From positions 1 to 64,000 of the forward strand of contig DATHUJ010000057.1 of NCBI GenBank assembly GCA_035462375.1: a stretch of DNA of 64,000 nt, given 5' to 3'. The notes under the pieces are model-generated. The model did not search any database. It was not told the DNA's origin and worked only from the letters and a program-made list of their open reading frames with translations. Made by a program: the position numbers and the translations under genes. The stretch's first letter is position 1; each line of letters begins with the position of its first letter. This stretch comes from DASTQL01 sp035462375. GTDB lineage: Bacteria; Actinomycetota; Actinomycetes; Jiangellales; Jiangellaceae. This document shows, piece after piece, positions 61,245 to 64,000 of the stretch.

Positions 61245-61811
61245 GTGGCGACGAAGCCGTACGTGGCACTGCTCCGCGGGATCAACGTCGGCGGCCGCAA
61301 CAAGGTCGCGATGCGGGACCTACGAGCGGTGTTCGAGGGGGCCGGCTACGAGTCGGTCGCGACGTACATCCAGTCGGGCAACGTCCTCTTCTCCACCGAT
61401 GCGAAGCCCGACGGTATGGAGGCCGACCTCGAGACGATGCTCGAGAGTCACCTGGGGGTGCCGCTCGTCGTCGTTGTACGGGCGCACGAACAGCTCCGCC
61501 GGCTCGTCGAGCGTGCGCCGGAAGGCTTCGGCGCGGCACCGGACACCTACTACTCCGACGTGGTGTTCCTGAAGGCGCCGCTCACCGGCGAAGACGCGAT
61601 GCGCATCGTCGAGCTCCGGGAGGGCGTGGACGCGGCCTGGCCGGGGGACGGGGTGCTGTACTTCCAGCGGCTCGGTGCCCGCCGGACCCAGAGCCGGATG
61701 AGCAAGATCGTGGGTAAGCCGGAGTACCAGCAGATGACGATTCGCAGCTGGGCCACGACGACGAAGCTCCTTCATCTCCTCGACCGGCGTGAGGAGCACG
61801 TCGACAACTGA
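61245..61811 (+). CDS. DUF1697 family protein
   Basis: A 188-residue DUF1697 protein. The family opening YVALLRGINVGGRNKVAMRDLR, the segment ATYIQSGNVLFS and the late SRMSKIVGKPEYQQMTIR-type block with NWxT-like SWATTTKLLHLL are diagnostic. The fold is an alpha/beta sandwich; no function is established. The GTG at 61245 looks leaderless. It is divergent from glgC and converges with the kinase-like gene 18 bases away. Confidence 0.9.
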   Translation: MATKPYVALLRGINVGGRNKVAMRDLRAVFEGAGYESVATYIQSGNVLFSTDAKPDGMEADLETMLESHLGVPLVVVVRAHEQLRRLVERAPEGFGAAPDTYYSDVVFLKAPLTGEDAMRIVELREGVDAAWPGDGVLYFQRLGARRTQSRMSKIVGKPEYQQMTIRSWATTTKLLHLLDRREEHVDN

Positions 61812-61829
61812 CGAGGCACATGTCGGCCT

Positions 61830-62669
61830 CTACCAGCCGTAGCGGTCGAGCACCTGCTCGACGTGGGGCACCAGGCGGGCGCCGAAGTGGCGGACGTTGT
61901 TGAGGAGCTTGTGGAGCAGCAGAGCCGGGAGCCGCTCCTCGTACCCGCGCTCGAGGGGCCAGGCCTCGAGGTAGGCCGCCAGCGTGCGCGCGGGCAGGTT
62001 CCCCGGCCGGCGCATGAAGGCCACCTCGAGCTCGCGGTCCGTGTACGACACGGCCGGGTCCACCAGCCACGCCCGCCCGACGACGTTGCCCGACCACAGG
62101 TCGCCGTGGGTGAGCGAGGCCGGCGGGTGGCGCGGCAGCAACGCGGGGAGCGGCCCGGCGCACGCCCGCTCGACCCGTCGCGCGATCGTCCGTGGGACGC
62201 GGGGGTCTGGCAGGTGCGGTAGCACCCGCCGCTCGACGAAGAACGTGGGCCAGTCGTCGCACCACGCGTTGTGCTGCCTCGTCAGGCCGCCGACGTTGTC
62301 CTGGTGCCACCCGTACCGAGGCCCGGTGGACCGGTGTATCCGGGCGATGACCCGCCCCAGCTCCGCCGCGTCGCCGACGCCCGACACGTGCTCGAGCACG
62401 AGCACCCGACGAGCCACCCCGAGGACGGCGGGGGTGGGTGCCCCGGCGCCGGCGAGGGCGAGCAGCCCGTCCGCCTCGAGCTCGGCCGGATAGGGGCATC
62501 GCTTCACCACGACGTCACGCCCGTCGACGAGCGTCGCCCTCTGCACCGTGCAGATGAAGCCGCCGGGCAGTGGCGTCGCGGCGCGGACGTGCGGGAGTCC
62601 CGGTGGCCAGTCCGGACCCGTCGGGCGCTGCCTATCCCCGTCAGTCCGGCTCACTCGTCGACTGTCCAC
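61830..62669 (-). CDS. Fructosamine kinase/ketosamine-3-kinase-like protein
   Basis: A phosphotransferase of about 279 residues with the protein-kinase-like fold of fructosamine kinases, which phosphorylate sugars attached to protein lysines so that they fall off. Markers are GGFICTVQRATLVDGRDVVVK (lysine of the ATP site), GRVIARIHRST, YGWHQDNVGGLTRQHN and the catalytic THGDLWSGNVV, then WLVDPAVSYTDRE (metal-binding Asp). It is related to bacterial YniA. No start has a good ribosome binding site; GTG 62669 is given, GTG 62654 and TTG 62690 are alternatives. Confidence 0.88.
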   Translation of the reverse strand: MDSRRVSRTDGDRQRPTGPDWPPGLPHVRAATPLPGGFICTVQRATLVDGRDVVVKRCPYPAELEADGLLALAGAGAPTPAVLGVARRVLVLEHVSGVGDAAELGRVIARIHRSTGPRYGWHQDNVGGLTRQHNAWCDDWPTFFVERRVLPHLPDPRVPRTIARRVERACAGPLPALLPRHPPASLTHGDLWSGNVVGRAWLVDPAVSYTDRELEVAFMRRPGNLPARTLAAYLEAWPLERGYEERLPALLLHKLLNNVRHFGARLVPHVEQVLDRYGW

Positions 62670-62705
62670 ACCAGGACGCGGGCCGGTCAACCGGGCGTGG
62701 CCGGA

Positions 62706-63398
62706 TCAGGGCATCCAGACGGCGGCGTCGTGGGCGAAGACCACGCGCCTGGGGTCGAACTGCAGGATCCGACCGATCCACGGGCTGGGGGCGGGGAGGG
62801 GGTGCTGGTGTCCCAGATCGGTGGCCCGGGCCGCCAGGACGTCGGATGACCACGCGGACGTCGTGTCGTGGGCCTGGCCGGCCAGGCAGATCGACCCGTC
62901 GTCGCACTCGACGACGAGCGACTGGTGTCCGGCGACGTGCCCCGGCGTCGGGACGACATGAACGCCCGGCAGGATCTCGGCCTCACCGTCGAGCAGGTCG
63001 TAACAGGCGCCCCCGAAGTCCACGAGCGCGTCGACCGTGTACCCCCCGGCGCGGGCAGTCTCGAGCTCCTGCCGCTGGCACACCAGGGGCCGGTTCGCGA
63101 ACTCTGGGTTGCCTCCGATGTGGTCGAAGTGCAGGTGGCAGTTGGCCACGACTGTGACGTCCTCGACCCGAAGGCCGGCGGTCGACAACGCCGCGTGGAC
63201 ATCGACCCGGCGCGGCCGGTACCAGGCCTCGGTCTCCTCGTCGGTGAGGCCGAGACCCGTGTCGAAGAGAACCAGGGCGCTCGGAGTCCGCACCAGGTAG
63301 CCGTAGACGGCCTCGACGCGTGGTCGCCCCGTCCCGGTCTCCTCCGCCGGACGAACGAAGGTTCCGAGGGCGAGGCGACGGACGTCCTCGATTCTCAC
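62706..63398 (-). CDS. Metallo-beta-lactamase fold protein, lactonase-like
   Basis: A 230-residue metallo-beta-lactamase protein of the N-acyl homoserine lactonase (AiiA/AhlD) type. The metal motif is NCHLHFDHIGGN (HxHxDH); PTPGHVAGHQSLVV and CLAGQAHDTTSAW follow, and a late histidine lies in VVFAHDAAVW. VLFDTGLGL matches the lactonase N-terminal part. It may hydrolyse lactones, but quorum quenching cannot be claimed from sequence alone. The GTG start at 63398 lies 7 bases after TACGTT on the minus strand. Confidence 0.88.
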   Translation of the reverse strand: MRIEDVRRLALGTFVRPAEETGTGRPRVEAVYGYLVRTPSALVLFDTGLGLTDEETEAWYRPRRVDVHAALSTAGLRVEDVTVVANCHLHFDHIGGNPEFANRPLVCQRQELETARAGGYTVDALVDFGGACYDLLDGEAEILPGVHVVPTPGHVAGHQSLVVECDDGSICLAGQAHDTTSAWSSDVLAARATDLGHQHPLPAPSPWIGRILQFDPRRVVFAHDAAVWMP

Positions 63399-63405
63399 GC
63401 TCTCA

Positions 63406-63411
63406 AACGTA
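63406..63411 (-). promoter_or_regulatory. Putative -10 box of the lactonase-like gene
   Basis: On the minus strand TACGTT lies 7 bases before the GTG at 63398, with no ribosome binding site. Leaderless transcript suggested. Confidence 0.5.
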
Positions 63412-63518
63412 CGAAACGGAACGCGTGTCTGGGTGTGCCGGGGACGTGTGGATCGGAGGCGTCGAACACGATCTGCAGTTGTCTGTCATGGGTTCTTCAA
63501 AGCGGCTGGTTGCACGGT

Positions 63519-64000
63519 TCACCGCATCATGTCGGCGATGGCGATGCGAGCCGACGAGGGACAGCCCTTGGTGAACCCGTAGAAGGGGCCGAAGTCGCGC
63601 GTGGACGCGTATCCGGTCACGTAGAGCCCGGCCAACGATGTCTCGAACCCCTCGGTCAGGTCGGGGAAGCCGTCGGTCACCGACACCTGGTCCAGGACGC
63701 CGGCCAGGTAGGGAACCCGAGCGAGATCTGCTCTGTAGCCGGAGGCGAAGACCACGCTGTCGACGGTCAGCACCCCGCCGTTCGACATGGTGAGTGTCAC
63801 GTCCCCGTCGTCCGCCGACGCGTGGACCACCTCGCACCCAGGGTGGCTGCTGACGACGTCGGGAGTGAGGCGCGGAACCAGCCAGGCCTCCAAGGTGAGA
63901 CGTCCGACCTCCCAGAACCGGCCGGCGATGCCGGCTTGCTCCTCCGCCGGGAGCCGGCGCCACCAACCCGGCTGGGCCACCGTCTGGTCGACATAGCGGT
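63519..64000 (-). CDS. FAD/NAD(P)-binding monooxygenase-like protein, partial
   Basis: C-terminal about 160 residues of a flavoprotein whose 5' part lies beyond the window. SVVFASGYRAD is the conserved ATG-type motif of flavin-dependent N-hydroxylating and Baeyer-Villiger monooxygenases, which links the NADPH and FAD domains. GLYVTGYASTRDFGPFYGFTKG resembles the final FAD-binding segment, where family members place a small residue pair before the dinucleotide site. The substrate is unknown. A 120-base gap separates it from the lactonase-like gene on the same strand. Confidence 0.75.
   Translation of the reverse strand, partial: RYVDQTVAQPGWWRRLPAEEQAGIAGRFWEVGRLTLEAWLVPRLTPDVVSSHPGCEVVHASADDGDVTLTMSNGGVLTVDSVVFASGYRADLARVPYLAGVLDQVSVTDGFPDLTEGFETSLAGLYVTGYASTRDFGPFYGFTKGCPSSARIAIADMMR

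Overview
The window is 64 kb of chromosome from a very GC-rich actinobacterium, most likely Nocardioidaceae or a close relative in Propionibacteriales (taxon inferred, not proven). Three things point there: strong third-position G/C bias; many GTG starts and GTGA/ATGA stop-start overlaps; and gene content that follows the Mycobacterium tuberculosis Rv3644c-Rv3678c neighbourhood and the Streptomyces bldG neighbourhood. I see no prophage, insertion sequence, CRISPR array or rRNA. No gene-free stretch is longer than about 300 bases.

Layout. 1-11.5 kb: two alpha/beta hydrolases, the DUF4177-RidA-NUDIX-metallo-beta-lactamase operon, Crp, the nth-NUDIX-marP operon (endonuclease III, CoA pyrophosphatase, acid-stress protease), an EphE-like hydrolase with a holin-like membrane protein, NhaA and a Uma2 protein. 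11.5-20 kb: carbon scavenging on the minus strand, with acetyl-CoA synthetase, an acetate permease plus DUF485 partner, and a second symporter plus partner run together with a LytS/LytTR two-component system. 20-27.5 kb: ABC exporter, degenerate Fic-like protein, AlkZ-like DNA glycosylase, a frameshifted TetR gene, a secreted-domain protein of unknown function and a HAD-IB phosphatase. 27.5-33.1 kb: ssd-tad locus (septum-site protein, TadA, TadB, TadC, DUF4244 pilin, two TadE-like pseudopilins). 33-41 kb: LapA-like protein and MrfA-like helicase opposite bldG, an RsbW-like protein, the proton pyrophosphatase and an amidohydrolase. 41-45.3 kb: AlaDH/PNT-type enzyme, M28 lipoprotein peptidase, MFS exporter with its ArsR regulator. 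45.6-54 kb: topoisomerase I, MFS-thymidylate kinase fusion, DNA polymerase III delta', PSP1 protein, lipoprotein exopeptidase. 54-64 kb: tRNA-Thr(CGT), MerR-prfC, RNase J, pgi, glgC, DUF1697, fructosamine kinase-like, lactonase-like MBL protein and a flavoprotein cut by the window end.

How the genes fit together. Acetate entry and activation (ActP, AcsA) and a separately regulated second symporter form one physiological block. Nth, the AlkZ-like glycosylase and the MrfA-like helicase are DNA repair functions scattered over the window. The ssd-tad genes encode a Flp-type pilus without its own prepilin peptidase here. TopA, Tmk and HolB serve replication.

Regulatory pattern. At about a dozen places a TANNNT box sits 6-8 bases upstream of the start codon without a Shine-Dalgarno sequence, which suggests leaderless mRNAs. 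Several proteins keep a family fold but have lost the expected catalytic residue (EphE-like, Fic-like, RsbW-like, Ssd). I did not find a clearly new multi-gene system. The best candidates for follow-up are these degenerate enzymes, the cysteine-pair sensor kinase with its symporter, and the structured leader of the tad locus.
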